A model generated the notes under the pieces. That model ran no database searches and had not been told where the DNA came from. It was given only the letters and a program-made list of their open reading frames with translations. From Rhizobium sp. Leaf453 (GTDB lineage: Bacteria > Pseudomonadota > Alphaproteobacteria > Rhizobiales > Rhizobiaceae), in the NCBI RefSeq assembly GCF_001425605.1, contig NZ_LMRG01000005.1:1-64000 (forward strand): a stretch of 64,000 nt of DNA. The letters run 5' to 3'. Both the position numbers and the translations under genes were made by a program. Numbering within the stretch: the stretch's first letter is position 1; each line of letters begins with the position of its first letter. Shown one piece after another: positions 9,303-17,657 of this stretch.

Positions 9303-12011
9303 ATGACCAAGACCGCCGATATCGATCAGTTCCTGATGATACATTCAGCGCGTGCCGACAACTGGCGTGAACTCACCAGCCTGGCCGACGCCTGGGCCGC
9401 CAACCGCGGCGAACGATCCGCGTTGGAAGCCGCGCTCGCTGGAGCCGGACCGGCCGAAGAATACCACGCCTATCCAGGAGCGCGATTGCTCGACGCCTTG
9501 AAGGAACGTATCGCAAGCAATGATCCCACCGGAGCCGCGAAGCTGGCGCGGCGTATCTCGAACGGGCTTCTGACTCATGCCTACAAGGGTCGGCCGGCCG
9601 AGTGGGACGTCCACGATGTGATGTCCGCTGATGAGGTGGTCGACATCATGCCGCCGGCAACGGGGGAAACGGGGGGCCGCCGGCCTTATTTCGAGGTGCT
9701 GTTCGTCAACAGCCAGCCGGCAGCACGATGGCCCGCATTGGCTAACGAAGTCCGCAGACTGCGACGTCCTGAGGACGGTTTCATCTATGAACCGATCTTT
9801 GTTGGATCATTCGAAGATGCATTCTGCGCGACGGCGTTGAACCCGGACATCATCTCCGTGGTGCTCGCCGAAGGCTTTCCCTACCGCTCGCGCCATGACG
9901 CGCCGGTGCTGCGCTCGGTGCTAGACCCGCTCGGAGAAACCGAGGGATCGGATGTTTCGGCGCTCCGCCTCGCGCGTTCTTTGAAGAGAATCCGTCCGGA
10001 ACTCGACATCTACCTCCTGTCAGATCGCCAGGTCGAAAAACTTGCCGGAGATCCAGCAGCGGATGCGGTCCGGCGCATCTTCTATGCCGTCGAGGAACCG
10101 CTGGAACTGCACCTCGCCATTCTGGAAGGCGTACAGGCCCGTTTCGAGACGCCGTTCTTCGACAATTTGAAGAAATATGCGCGCCGGCCCATTGGTACGT
10201 TTCATGCCTTGCCGATCGCGCGCGGCAAGTCGGTCTTCAAGTCGGACTGGATCCGCGACATGGGTGAGTTCTACGGGCTGAACCTGTTCCTTGCCGAAAG
10301 CAGCGCAACGACGGGCGGCCTCGACAGCCTGTTGGAGCCAACAGGCACCATCAAGCGCTCGCAGGAGATGGCCGCGCGCGCCTTTGGTGCCGACCACGTC
10401 TTTTTCGTGACCAACGGCACATCCACCTCCAACAAGATGGCAGTACAGGCGCTTCTGGCGCCCGGCGATATCGCCGTGGTCGATCGCAATTGCCACAAGT
10501 CCCACCATTACGGCATGGTTCTCACCGGCGCCCAACCCTATTACGTCGAAGCCTTTCCGATGACGGAATATTCGATGTACGGCGCGGTGCCGCTCGACAC
10601 AATCAAGCGCGCGCTTCTGGCGCTGAGAGCGGAAGGACGTCTCGATCGCCTGAAACTGCTCGATCTCACCAACTGCACCTTCGACGGGCACATGTACAAT
10701 GTCCGCCGCGTGATGGAGGAATGCCTCGCCATCAAGCCCGACCTGATCTTCCTCTGGGATGAGGCATGGTCCGGATTTGCTCGCTTCTCGCCCTTCCTGC
10801 GTCCGCGCACGGCCATGGGTGCCGCAGCTGATCTTGAGGAGTGGTTGCGCGATCCCGCATCGATCAAGGCCTATGAAAAGCAGCAGGCGGATCTGGGCGA
10901 CGGTGCTTCGGATGACGTGCTGCTCGCTGCCCACCTGATCCCCGATCCTCGTCTGGTCCGCCTGCGCGTCTACCAGACGAACTCCACCCACAAGTCGATG
11001 TCGGCGATCCGCCAGGGCTCGATGCTGCTCGTCAAGGACGTCGACTTCCACACCGTGGAAGCCCAGTTCCACGAGGCCGTCTTCACGCATGCCTCGACCA
11101 GCCCGAACCAGCAGTTGATCGCCAGCCTCGACGTCGCCCGCCGGCAGATGGAACTCGACGGTTACGGTCTGGTAATGAATGCGATCGAGATCGCGCTCAA
11201 GATCCGCCAGGCGGTCAACGAGCACCCGCTGATATCAAAATATTTCCGTGTCCTCGGTGCCGACGACATGATCCCCGCCGCTTATCGACAGTCGGGCTTC
11301 AAGGACTATCTCGCGCCAGGTTCGACCTGGGCCACGGTGATCAGGGCGATGCGGGAAGACGAGTTCTATCTCGACCCAACCCGCATGACGATGGTCTGCG
11401 GAACCGCCGGTTTCGACGGAACGCAGTTCAAGGGACTGCTGGCCAACGAATACGGCATCCAGATCAACAAGACCTCGCGCAACAGCGTGCTCTTGCAGTC
11501 GAATATCAACAATACCCGCAGCGATGTCGCCCATCTCGTTCGCGTGCTGGTCGAAATCTGCCATGGCATCGAAAAATGTCTGGCAGACGGCGGCGAGGGC
11601 GAGCGAACGGCATTCACAACACGGGTCAAATCGTTGATGACCGATGTGCCGGACCTTCCCAATTTCAGCCATTTCCACGAGGTGTATCGCGGCGATGCCG
11701 GGAAAACGACGCCGGAGGGCGACATGCGGACCGCCTTCTTCAATGCCTATGACGCCTCCATCTGTGAGTATGTGCCGCTTATCGGGGAAGAATGTGATCG
11801 GCGGTTGAAAGAAGGGCCCGAGATGGTCTCGGCTAACTTTGTCATTCCCTATCCGCCCGGCTTCCCAATCATGGTGCCGGGGCAGGTGCTGACGCAGGAG
11901 ACAATCGATTTCATGCGCAAGCTCGATGTGAAGGAAATCCACGGTTACGAGAAGGCAAGAGGGCTGAAGCTGGTCAAGCCGGACGCTGTCGCAGCCAAGA
12001 TGAAGCGGTAA
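9303..12011 (+). CDS. Orn/Lys/Arg decarboxylase-family PLP enzyme
   Basis: The open frame begins at 9087, but ATG 9303 follows a GGGGAGAACTCA ribosome site, giving 902 residues, longer than the roughly 710-760 of enteric lysine, ornithine or arginine decarboxylases. Fold-type I PLP signatures: TNGTSTSNKMAVQALL, the cofactor-contacting VDRNCHKSHHYG, the aspartate loop FLWDEAWSGFARF and the Schiff-base lysine in TNSTHKSMSAIRQGSML. The extra length is mainly N-terminal, before the PLP core. The reaction would be amino acid to amine plus CO2, consuming a cytosolic proton. The substrate (lysine, arginine, ornithine or other) is not readable. It sits between two aspT copies, the arrangement expected for an acid-resistance or energy-yielding decarboxylation unit. 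Confidence 0.9.
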   Translation: MTKTADIDQFLMIHSARADNWRELTSLADAWAANRGERSALEAALAGAGPAEEYHAYPGARLLDALKERIASNDPTGAAKLARRISNGLLTHAYKGRPAEWDVHDVMSADEVVDIMPPATGETGGRRPYFEVLFVNSQPAARWPALANEVRRLRRPEDGFIYEPIFVGSFEDAFCATALNPDIISVVLAEGFPYRSRHDAPVLRSVLDPLGETEGSDVSALRLARSLKRIRPELDIYLLSDRQVEKLAGDPAADAVRRIFYAVEEPLELHLAILEGVQARFETPFFDNLKKYARRPIGTFHALPIARGKSVFKSDWIRDMGEFYGLNLFLAESSATTGGLDSLLEPTGTIKRSQEMAARAFGADHVFFVTNGTSTSNKMAVQALLAPGDIAVVDRNCHKSHHYGMVLTGAQPYYVEAFPMTEYSMYGAVPLDTIKRALLALRAEGRLDRLKLLDLTNCTFDGHMYNVRRVMEECLAIKPDLIFLWDEAWSGFARFSPFLRPRTAMGAAADLEEWLRDPASIKAYEKQQADLGDGASDDVLLAAHLIPDPRLVRLRVYQTNSTHKSMSAIRQGSMLLVKDVDFHTVEAQFHEAVFTHASTSPNQQLIASLDVARRQMELDGYGLVMNAIEIALKIRQAVNEHPLISKYFRVLGADDMIPAAYRQSGFKDYLAPGSTWATVIRAMREDEFYLDPTRMTMVCGTAGFDGTQFKGLLANEYGIQINKTSRNSVLLQSNINNTRSDVAHLVRVLVEICHGIEKCLADGGEGERTAFTTRVKSLMTDVPDLPNFSHFHEVYRGDAGKTTPEGDMRTAFFNAYDASICEYVPLIGEECDRRLKEGPEMVSANFVIPYPPGFPIMVPGQVLTQETIDFMRKLDVKEIHGYEKARGLKLVKPDAVAAKMKR

Positions 12012-12026
12012 CCGGCAACGATCGGA

Positions 12027-12046
12027 CCCCGCGTTATGACGCGGGG
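12027..12046 (+). terminator. stem-loop after the decarboxylase gene
   Basis: CCCCGCGT pairs with ACGCGGGG around the loop TATG, 15 bases after the decarboxylase stop. The following bases contain no clear T-run, so it may be a 3'-end stabilising or attenuating hairpin within the operon rather than a full terminator. Confidence 0.5.
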
Positions 12047-12157
12047 CCTGCTGGTTTCACCGGTGTAATTTCGGGCTTGCCAGTTTCGACATCAGCGTTC
12101 CGGCAGGTGGTGGGGTGGGGATGCCTCGATACGAGGTGAGGGGGAGTTCGTCTGATC

Positions 12158-13852
12158 ATGCTTTGGTTCGAGCAATTTCTGGTCAAATATCCCGAACTGG
12201 CCGTATTCCTTGCGATCAGCATCGGATACTTGATCGGGACTTTTAAATTCCGGGGCTTCGGCCTCGGTCCTGTTACCGGCTCGCTGTTTGCGGGCATTCT
12301 GATCGGGCAATTCGCCCACGTGCCGGTGGCCGGCATGGCGAAATCCTTTCTGTTTCTTCTGTTTCTGTTCGGGATCGGCTACTCGGTCGGTCCGCAGTTC
12401 CTGCAGGCCTTGAAACGGGACGGGATGAAACCCGTGCTTCTCGCAATTGTCGTCTGCGTGACCGGGCTTTTGACAGCCATCTTGGTTGCCAAGATTCTTG
12501 GGCTCGATCCCGGCTTTGCGGCCGGCCTTCTCTCCGGTTCCCTGACCGAGAGCCCGGCCATGGGCACGGCGACGGAAGCGATCAATGCCCTGCCATTGCC
12601 GGAAGCCGATCGCGCCACGTTCGTCGCCCATGTCGCGGTGGCGGATGCCGTTTGTTACGTCTTCGGTGCGGTCGGTGTCATTCTGTTTTGCAGTGTCGTT
12701 GCTCCCAAGCTGCTCGGCATCGACCTGGTCGCCGAGGCGCTGAAACTGGAAAAGGAATATGGGATTACCCGAACGCGAGCCGGCGTCTCCTCGGCCTGGC
12801 ACAGGTTCGAAATGCGCGCCTATCGGATCGCGGAAAACGCGCCTATCGCAGGGATGTCAATTCAGCATGCGGAGGCAACATTCCCCCAGCATAGGCTTTT
12901 CGTTCAGCGTCTTCGACGCGACGGCGCGATCCTTGAAGCGGCTCCGATGTTGGGCATTACGTCGGGAGATATCGTTGCGGTGTCGGGGACGCGAGAAGCG
13001 CTGGTAACCGTCCTTGGACCGCGTAGCGAGGAGGTCGAGGACCGTGAGCTTCTCGATATCCCGGTGTCGGTTGCCGATATTCTCCTGACAAACCGCGAGA
13101 TCAAGGGGCGGAGCATCGAGGATGTGGCCACGGAGAGCTGGACACGCAGCCTCTATCTGCGTGCCCTGACGCGTGGGGGGCAGGATATCCCGATTGCACC
13201 GGGTATTACTGTGGAGCGTGGCGACATCCTGCGGGTGGTCGGCCCGGAGCCGATCGTCTCGGCCGCAGGCAAACGAATCGGTATTGTCGTGGCGCCGGCG
13301 ACCACGACTGATTTCTTCGTCCTCGGGCTTGCAATCTTTCTCGGCGGGCTCGTCGGTGTTCTCGTCACCGTTCCGATCGGCGACATGCGGATTTCCCTGA
13401 GCACCAGCGTCGGCACGCTGCTGGCAGGATTGATAGTCGGGCATCTGCGCACGCGCTTCCCTCTGTTTGGCCGCATACCGGATACCGCCGTCTCGCTGAT
13501 GACGGCACTCGGGCTTGCCGCCTTCGTCGCGATGACCGGCCTGCATGCCGGGCCGATCTTCTTCTCGGCTATCGCGGAGGCGGGTATCGGCCTTCTGTTT
13601 GGCGGAATGGTCGTGACCATCACACCGATGATCGTGGGGCTTTATTTCGGGCGTTACGTGCTCGGCATGAACCCGATCCTGCTGCTTGGCGGGCTTGCTG
13701 GAGCCCAGACGATGACCGCCGCCATGGCAGCCGTTCAGGATCGATCGGGCAGCATGGTCGCCGTGCTCGGCTATACGCCGGCCGTGCCAATCGGTCACAT
13801 CCTTTTGACAACTTGGGGAACCGTGATCGTCGGCATCATTGCCGGAGCGTAA
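12158..13852 (+). CDS. aspT: AspT-family aspartate:alanine-type antiporter (second copy)
   Basis: 564 residues, with the same layout as the first copy: N-terminal helices (YPELAVFLAISIGYLIGTF), a hydrophilic centre with two TrkA-C-like domains (about 200-385), and C-terminal helices with GGLAGAQTMTAAMAAVQD. The two copies align end to end but are clearly diverged, so this is an old duplication or independent acquisition, not a recent repeat. With aspartate 4-decarboxylase encoded 1.8 kb downstream, this copy is the likelier aspartate:alanine exchanger. A purine-rich ribosome site (GAGGGGGAG) lies about 12 bases upstream. Confidence 0.88.
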   Translation: MLWFEQFLVKYPELAVFLAISIGYLIGTFKFRGFGLGPVTGSLFAGILIGQFAHVPVAGMAKSFLFLLFLFGIGYSVGPQFLQALKRDGMKPVLLAIVVCVTGLLTAILVAKILGLDPGFAAGLLSGSLTESPAMGTATEAINALPLPEADRATFVAHVAVADAVCYVFGAVGVILFCSVVAPKLLGIDLVAEALKLEKEYGITRTRAGVSSAWHRFEMRAYRIAENAPIAGMSIQHAEATFPQHRLFVQRLRRDGAILEAAPMLGITSGDIVAVSGTREALVTVLGPRSEEVEDRELLDIPVSVADILLTNREIKGRSIEDVATESWTRSLYLRALTRGGQDIPIAPGITVERGDILRVVGPEPIVSAAGKRIGIVVAPATTTDFFVLGLAIFLGGLVGVLVTVPIGDMRISLSTSVGTLLAGLIVGHLRTRFPLFGRIPDTAVSLMTALGLAAFVAMTGLHAGPIFFSAIAEAGIGLLFGGMVVTITPMIVGLYFGRYVLGMNPILLLGGLAGAQTMTAAMAAVQDRSGSMVAVLGYTPAVPIGHILLTTWGTVIVGIIAGA

Positions 13853-14005
13853 AGGTGCGCGATTCCGGACAATCGAAGCAGCGCCTTTGGTAACCGATCC
13901 CGCCCGGAACATCTTGAATTGCAGTGCAACCAAAGGAGGCTTTTGAATGATGTTGAGCATTGATTGATTGTCAAATTCACGCATCAGCGACAAGGACCCA
14001 ATCTG

Positions 14006-15253
14006 ATGTCAAGCAAACCGAAAACGATAACTGAATCCAAAGAACACATTCGAATCCAGCCACGCCGACCCTTGGCATGGAAGCGCTGTATGGCAGGGGG
14101 CATTTTGGCAACGGTGGCCTTGCTAGCAGTCGCCAAGACGGCATCGCAGGCCCAGGATATCGAGACCAAGTATAGCCGAGACGCGATGCAGCAGGCGCTG
14201 GAGACGCGGGAACGCTACGACGTTCACGGCCTGCGCTTCGGCATCTCCACCTCGACCTTCAAACCGGGCACGGAAGCGATCCTTGATGACATTGCCACAG
14301 CGCTCAAGAATTTCCCAGAATGGGGCTTGAGAATTGTCGGCCACACGGATTCCAGCGGCAATGCGGAAACCAATCAGCAGCTCTCCATTGCCCGTGCGGA
14401 AGCCATCAAGGCAGCTCTTGTCGAGCGTGGGATCGCTGCCGATAGATTGCAGGCAGGCGGTGTCGGGCAGACAATGCCTGTCGCCAGTAACGACGGTGGT
14501 GCGGGGAGAGCTCTCAATCGTCGGGTCGAACTCGTAAGGACGACGGACTCCGCCGAAGCCAAGAAGTTGCTGAAGGCCATGACGGACTACCTGGCAGGGC
14601 AAAAGGCCATGTCATTTTCCTATGACTCCAATCTCCAGGTCATCACAAACAGCGACCAGAAGCTCGGGCTCGCAAGCTCCGGGACTGTGGTTCTCAATCG
14701 ACCTGACAAGGTACATACGTCCCGCTCCGGCGGCTTTGTCGATAGCGAGGCCTTGTTCGACGGCAAGACGCTAACCCTGCTTGGAAAGAACGTGAACAAA
14801 TACACGCAGGTGGAAATCCCCGGCACGGTGGACAATCTGATAGACGAGCTGAAGGACAAGTATGGACTGCCATTGCCGGCGGCGGATCTGCTGATGACAA
14901 CGGCCTATGACGAACTGATGAAGGGCGTCTATGACTCGAAAGATCTCGGAAGCGGCGTAGTCAACGGGACCGAGTGCGACTCTCTCGCCTTCCGCAAGGA
15001 TGATGTAGACTTTCAAATCTGGATCGCTCACGGCGCAGAGCCATACCCCTGCAGGTTGGTCATAACATCAAGCCAGGTCCGAGGTGGGCCGGAATACAGC
15101 GTTCAGATCAGCGACTGGAAATCCGGAGATGCTGCCGCATCGGATGATTTCGGCTTCAGGAACACAGGCAATGCCGAAAAGATTGACGTGAACGATATGA
15201 AGCACAGCCTTGGCGATTTGCCAGAAAACTTCATGGTAGGAGACAAGAAATGA
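14006..15253 (+). CDS. OmpA-domain / DUF2092 fusion envelope protein
   Basis: About 415 residues from ATG 14006 (AAGGA nine bases upstream). An N-terminal basic stretch and hydrophobic segment (GILATVALLAVAKTASQAQD) suggest a signal peptide. Residues about 75-180 form an OmpA-like peptidoglycan-binding domain (RIVGHTDSSGNAETNQQLS, ARAEAIKAALVERGI, GRALNRRVEL). Residues about 195-400 match the LolA-like DUF2092 fold (MSFSYDSNLQVI, VVLNRPDKVHTSRSGGF, YDELMKGVYDSKDLG). The protein would tether a lipid-binding or chaperone-like domain to the cell wall. It lies between the second aspT and aspD and is translationally coupled (ATGA) to the next small gene, so a role in envelope maintenance during acid stress is plausible but inferred. 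Confidence 0.8.
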   Translation: MSSKPKTITESKEHIRIQPRRPLAWKRCMAGGILATVALLAVAKTASQAQDIETKYSRDAMQQALETRERYDVHGLRFGISTSTFKPGTEAILDDIATALKNFPEWGLRIVGHTDSSGNAETNQQLSIARAEAIKAALVERGIAADRLQAGGVGQTMPVASNDGGAGRALNRRVELVRTTDSAEAKKLLKAMTDYLAGQKAMSFSYDSNLQVITNSDQKLGLASSGTVVLNRPDKVHTSRSGGFVDSEALFDGKTLTLLGKNVNKYTQVEIPGTVDNLIDELKDKYGLPLPAADLLMTTAYDELMKGVYDSKDLGSGVVNGTECDSLAFRKDDVDFQIWIAHGAEPYPCRLVITSSQVRGGPEYSVQISDWKSGDAAASDDFGFRNTGNAEKIDVNDMKHSLGDLPENFMVGDKK

Positions 15254-15462
15254 CCCTCTTCAAGCGCGCAGGAATTATTTGTCTCGTCTGGGCAGCATTG
15301 CTGGGCGTGGGGGATCTATCGAAGGATATTCCAACCCTTTCGATCCCCGCGCTTGCTCCGGATGCTGTCGCAAGAGTCGGCCGTCCGTTGACGCCGGTCA
15401 GCGTGGCAGGTGTCGCCCGACGCACAACCCGACGCTGCGCCAACGGCGTCTATAACTGCTAG
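15250..15462 (+). CDS. small secreted protein coupled to the OmpA-DUF2092 gene
   Basis: 70 residues. The start overlaps the preceding stop (ATGA at 15250-15253), showing translational coupling. A hydrophobic N-terminus (AGIICLVWAALLGVG) is followed by a short mature part ending in SVAGVARRTTRRCANGVYNC, with two cysteines near the C-terminus. It could be a small periplasmic peptide or an outer-membrane-associated partner of the upstream protein. No named family is recognised. Confidence 0.6.
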   Translation: MTLFKRAGIICLVWAALLGVGDLSKDIPTLSIPALAPDAVARVGRPLTPVSVAGVARRTTRRCANGVYNC

Positions 15463-15475
15463 ATTTGCGTTAGCG

Positions 15476-15612
15476 GCCTGGGTCTCCGTTTCGGGAGGCC
15501 TTCAGGCTCGGCAGGCGTTGTCTGGCCGAAAGAAAGGACGGCGGAAACCTTAAGGGGAACGCCCTCGTCCAGCCGAACAGCAGAATGCCGTTCACACCCT
15601 CCCGGGCGCTTT
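15476..15612 (-). pseudogene. ion-channel 3'-end fragment (degenerate duplicate)
   Basis: The minus strand encodes EGVNGILLFGWT followed by degenerate sequence, matching the C-terminal part of the ion channel gene at 20106-20664 (same EGVNGILLFGWT). The nucleotide similarity covers roughly 15476-15612 and 20104-20232 in the same orientation. This copy lacks the rest of the gene. It lies in the gap between the small secreted protein and aspD. Confidence 0.65.
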
Positions 15613-15635
15613 GAATTCACAGGAGAACTAAGCCA

Positions 15636-17243
15636 ATGACCGTAATCGATTATAAGAAATACGAGAGCATGAGCCCGTTTGAGATTAAGGACGGCCTGAT
15701 GAAGCTCGCCAAGAGCGGTGCGGAAAAATCGACCCGTGCGCTACTCAATGCTGGCCGTGGCAATCCGAACTGGATTGCAACCAAACCACGTGAAGCCTTC
15801 TTCCTGTTTGGCATGTTTGCGCTGTCGGAATCCCGCCGCTCGATGGACAATTCTGTGGCGGGCCTCGCCGGGATGCCGCAGAAGAATGGCATTGCCGCCC
15901 GGTTGCAAACCTGGCTTGAAAAGCGTGCGGAAGATGCGGGTGCCGACTTCCTGTCTAAGATGGTCGATCACGGGGTCAAGGCATTTGGCTTCGATGCCGA
16001 TGCCTTCGTGTTCGAGCTCACCGATTCGATCATCGGCGACAACTATCCGGTGCCTGACCGCATGCTGGTGCATGCCGAGCAGATCTCGCATCGCTACCTG
16101 ATGTGGGCGATGGGCGCCGATACGGCGCTTTCCGGAAAATTCGACCTCTATGCCGTCGAGGGAGGCACAGCAGCGATGTGCTACATCTTCAAGTCGTTGA
16201 TGGCCAACCGCATCCTGAAGAAGGGTGACACGATCGCGATGGGCACGCCGATCTTCACGCCCTATATCGAGATTGCGGAACTGGAAGACTATGCCTTCAA
16301 CGCGGTCCATATCCGCGCCACGCAGGAGCATCGCTTCCAGTATTCCGACGAGGAAATCGCGAAACTCGAAGACCCGAAGATCAAGGCCTTCTTCGTCGTC
16401 AATCCGGGCAATCCGACATCGATGGCGATCGATACGGCGACGCTGAAGAAACTGGTCGATCTCGTCAAGACGAAGCGACCCGACCTCATTCTCCTGACCG
16501 ACGACGTCTATGGTACCTTCGTGCCCGGCTTCCGTTCGCTGATGTGCGAACTGCCCTACAACACGATTGGCGTCTATTCCTATTCGAAATATTTCGGCTG
16601 CACCGGCTGGCGTCTCGGCGTCATCGGCATCCACGAGAAGAACATTCTCGACGATCTGCTGGCTAAGCTTCCGGCCAAGGAGCTGGAGGCGCTAGACAAG
16701 CGCTATACCTCGATCACGCTGGAGCCGCGCAAGCTCAAGATGATCGATCGTCTCGTGGCCGACAGCCGCGACGTCGCCCTCAATCACACGGCGGGCCTAT
16801 CCCTGCCACAGCAGGTGATGATGACGATGTTCTCGATCAGCGAACTGATGGACACCGACAAGATCTACCAGAAGGCCTGCATGGAGATATGCCAAAAGAG
16901 GGTCAACACACTGCTCGAAGGCCTGCCGCTCGATCTGCAGCCGAATGCGAATTTTGCTGCCTACTACGGCACGATCGATTTCGAGTTCTGGCTGCGGAAA
17001 TATGTCGGTGAAGATATGGTGACGTGGCTGAAGGCGAATGTGCATCCGCTCGACCTTGTGGCCCGGCTCGCGGAAGATCACGCCATCGTGCTTCTGAACG
17101 GCGGTGGGTTCGATGCACCCAACTGGAGTGTGCGGGTGTCCTTCGCCAATCTGCCCGATGATGCCTATGACGATATCGGCCGCGCGGTGCGCGCCGTCGG
17201 GCGCAGTTATGTCGATATGTACAACGCGACGAAAAAAAAGTGA
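15636..17243 (+). CDS. aspD: aspartate 4-decarboxylase (bifunctional aspartate aminotransferase)
   Basis: 535 residues, the usual length for AspD/AsdA. An AGGAGAACTAAGCC ribosome site precedes ATG 15636. Fold-type I PLP motifs: VNPGNPTSMAID, LTDDVYGTF and the Schiff-base lysine in YSYSKYFGCTGWRLG. The enzyme converts L-aspartate to L-alanine plus CO2 with side transamination. Together with AspT antiporters encoded just upstream it forms the classical aspartate-alanine proton-motive cycle: aspartate enters, alanine leaves, and decarboxylation consumes an internal proton. Confidence 0.93.
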   Translation: MTVIDYKKYESMSPFEIKDGLMKLAKSGAEKSTRALLNAGRGNPNWIATKPREAFFLFGMFALSESRRSMDNSVAGLAGMPQKNGIAARLQTWLEKRAEDAGADFLSKMVDHGVKAFGFDADAFVFELTDSIIGDNYPVPDRMLVHAEQISHRYLMWAMGADTALSGKFDLYAVEGGTAAMCYIFKSLMANRILKKGDTIAMGTPIFTPYIEIAELEDYAFNAVHIRATQEHRFQYSDEEIAKLEDPKIKAFFVVNPGNPTSMAIDTATLKKLVDLVKTKRPDLILLTDDVYGTFVPGFRSLMCELPYNTIGVYSYSKYFGCTGWRLGVIGIHEKNILDDLLAKLPAKELEALDKRYTSITLEPRKLKMIDRLVADSRDVALNHTAGLSLPQQVMMTMFSISELMDTDKIYQKACMEICQKRVNTLLEGLPLDLQPNANFAAYYGTIDFEFWLRKYVGEDMVTWLKANVHPLDLVARLAEDHAIVLLNGGGFDAPNWSVRVSFANLPDDAYDDIGRAVRAVGRSYVDMYNATKKK

Positions 17244-17254
17244 CGTTTAAAAAG

Positions 17255-17284
17255 ACCAGGCCGATCCTTTGCGATCGGTCTGGT
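17255..17284 (+). terminator. stem-loop after aspD
   Basis: Bases 17255-17266 pair with 17273-17284 over 12 positions (one G-U) around the loop CTTTGC, 11 bases after the aspD stop. The T-run after it is weak. It probably ends or processes the decarboxylation operon transcript. The next 370 bp to 17657 contain no gene I can support. Confidence 0.6.
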
Positions 17285-17657
17285 TGGCAGGCCCAGTTCG
17301 GTTTGCGGCAAAGGCAAAACGATATGCAGCGCGTCAGGAGAAGGAATATGCAGAACGGATTTCAGTTTGCGAGCTTCTACACCCCTCTGGCACGCCTTTC
17401 AGAATCTGACGCCGACGAGGACAAGATGCCCTCGTGGCGAGAGGGGAGCCACCTCAACCGCTCGTCGACAGCGACGCGGCGGGACATTCGAGCGGGAGTG
17501 CGCGCGCCGCTTTCATTCTCTGACGAAAGACGCATAATCACCCGGAAGCTTCGACGTTCTCTTCATGGATGCACGGTTGGCTTTCGATGCTCCGGCGCGC
17601 AGTCAGGTTTCTCAGGGTGCGCGACTGTCAGCGCTACCGCTTATGGAGGACTATGAG

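Noticed and set aside
10020-11225. 401-codon open frame on the minus strand inside the decarboxylase gene
   Set aside because: It is antisense to a gene with full PLP motifs, has His/Arg/Gly-rich composition typical of high-GC shadow frames, and no ribosome site.
12857-13993. Long minus-strand frame antisense to the second aspT
   Set aside because: Composition bias and the clear membrane protein on the other strand mark it as a shadow.
17240-17656. 138-codon plus-strand frame between aspD and DUF3300
   Set aside because: It crosses the aspD stem-loop, is Arg/Ser-rich without a domain, and its end overlaps the DUF3300 ribosome site.
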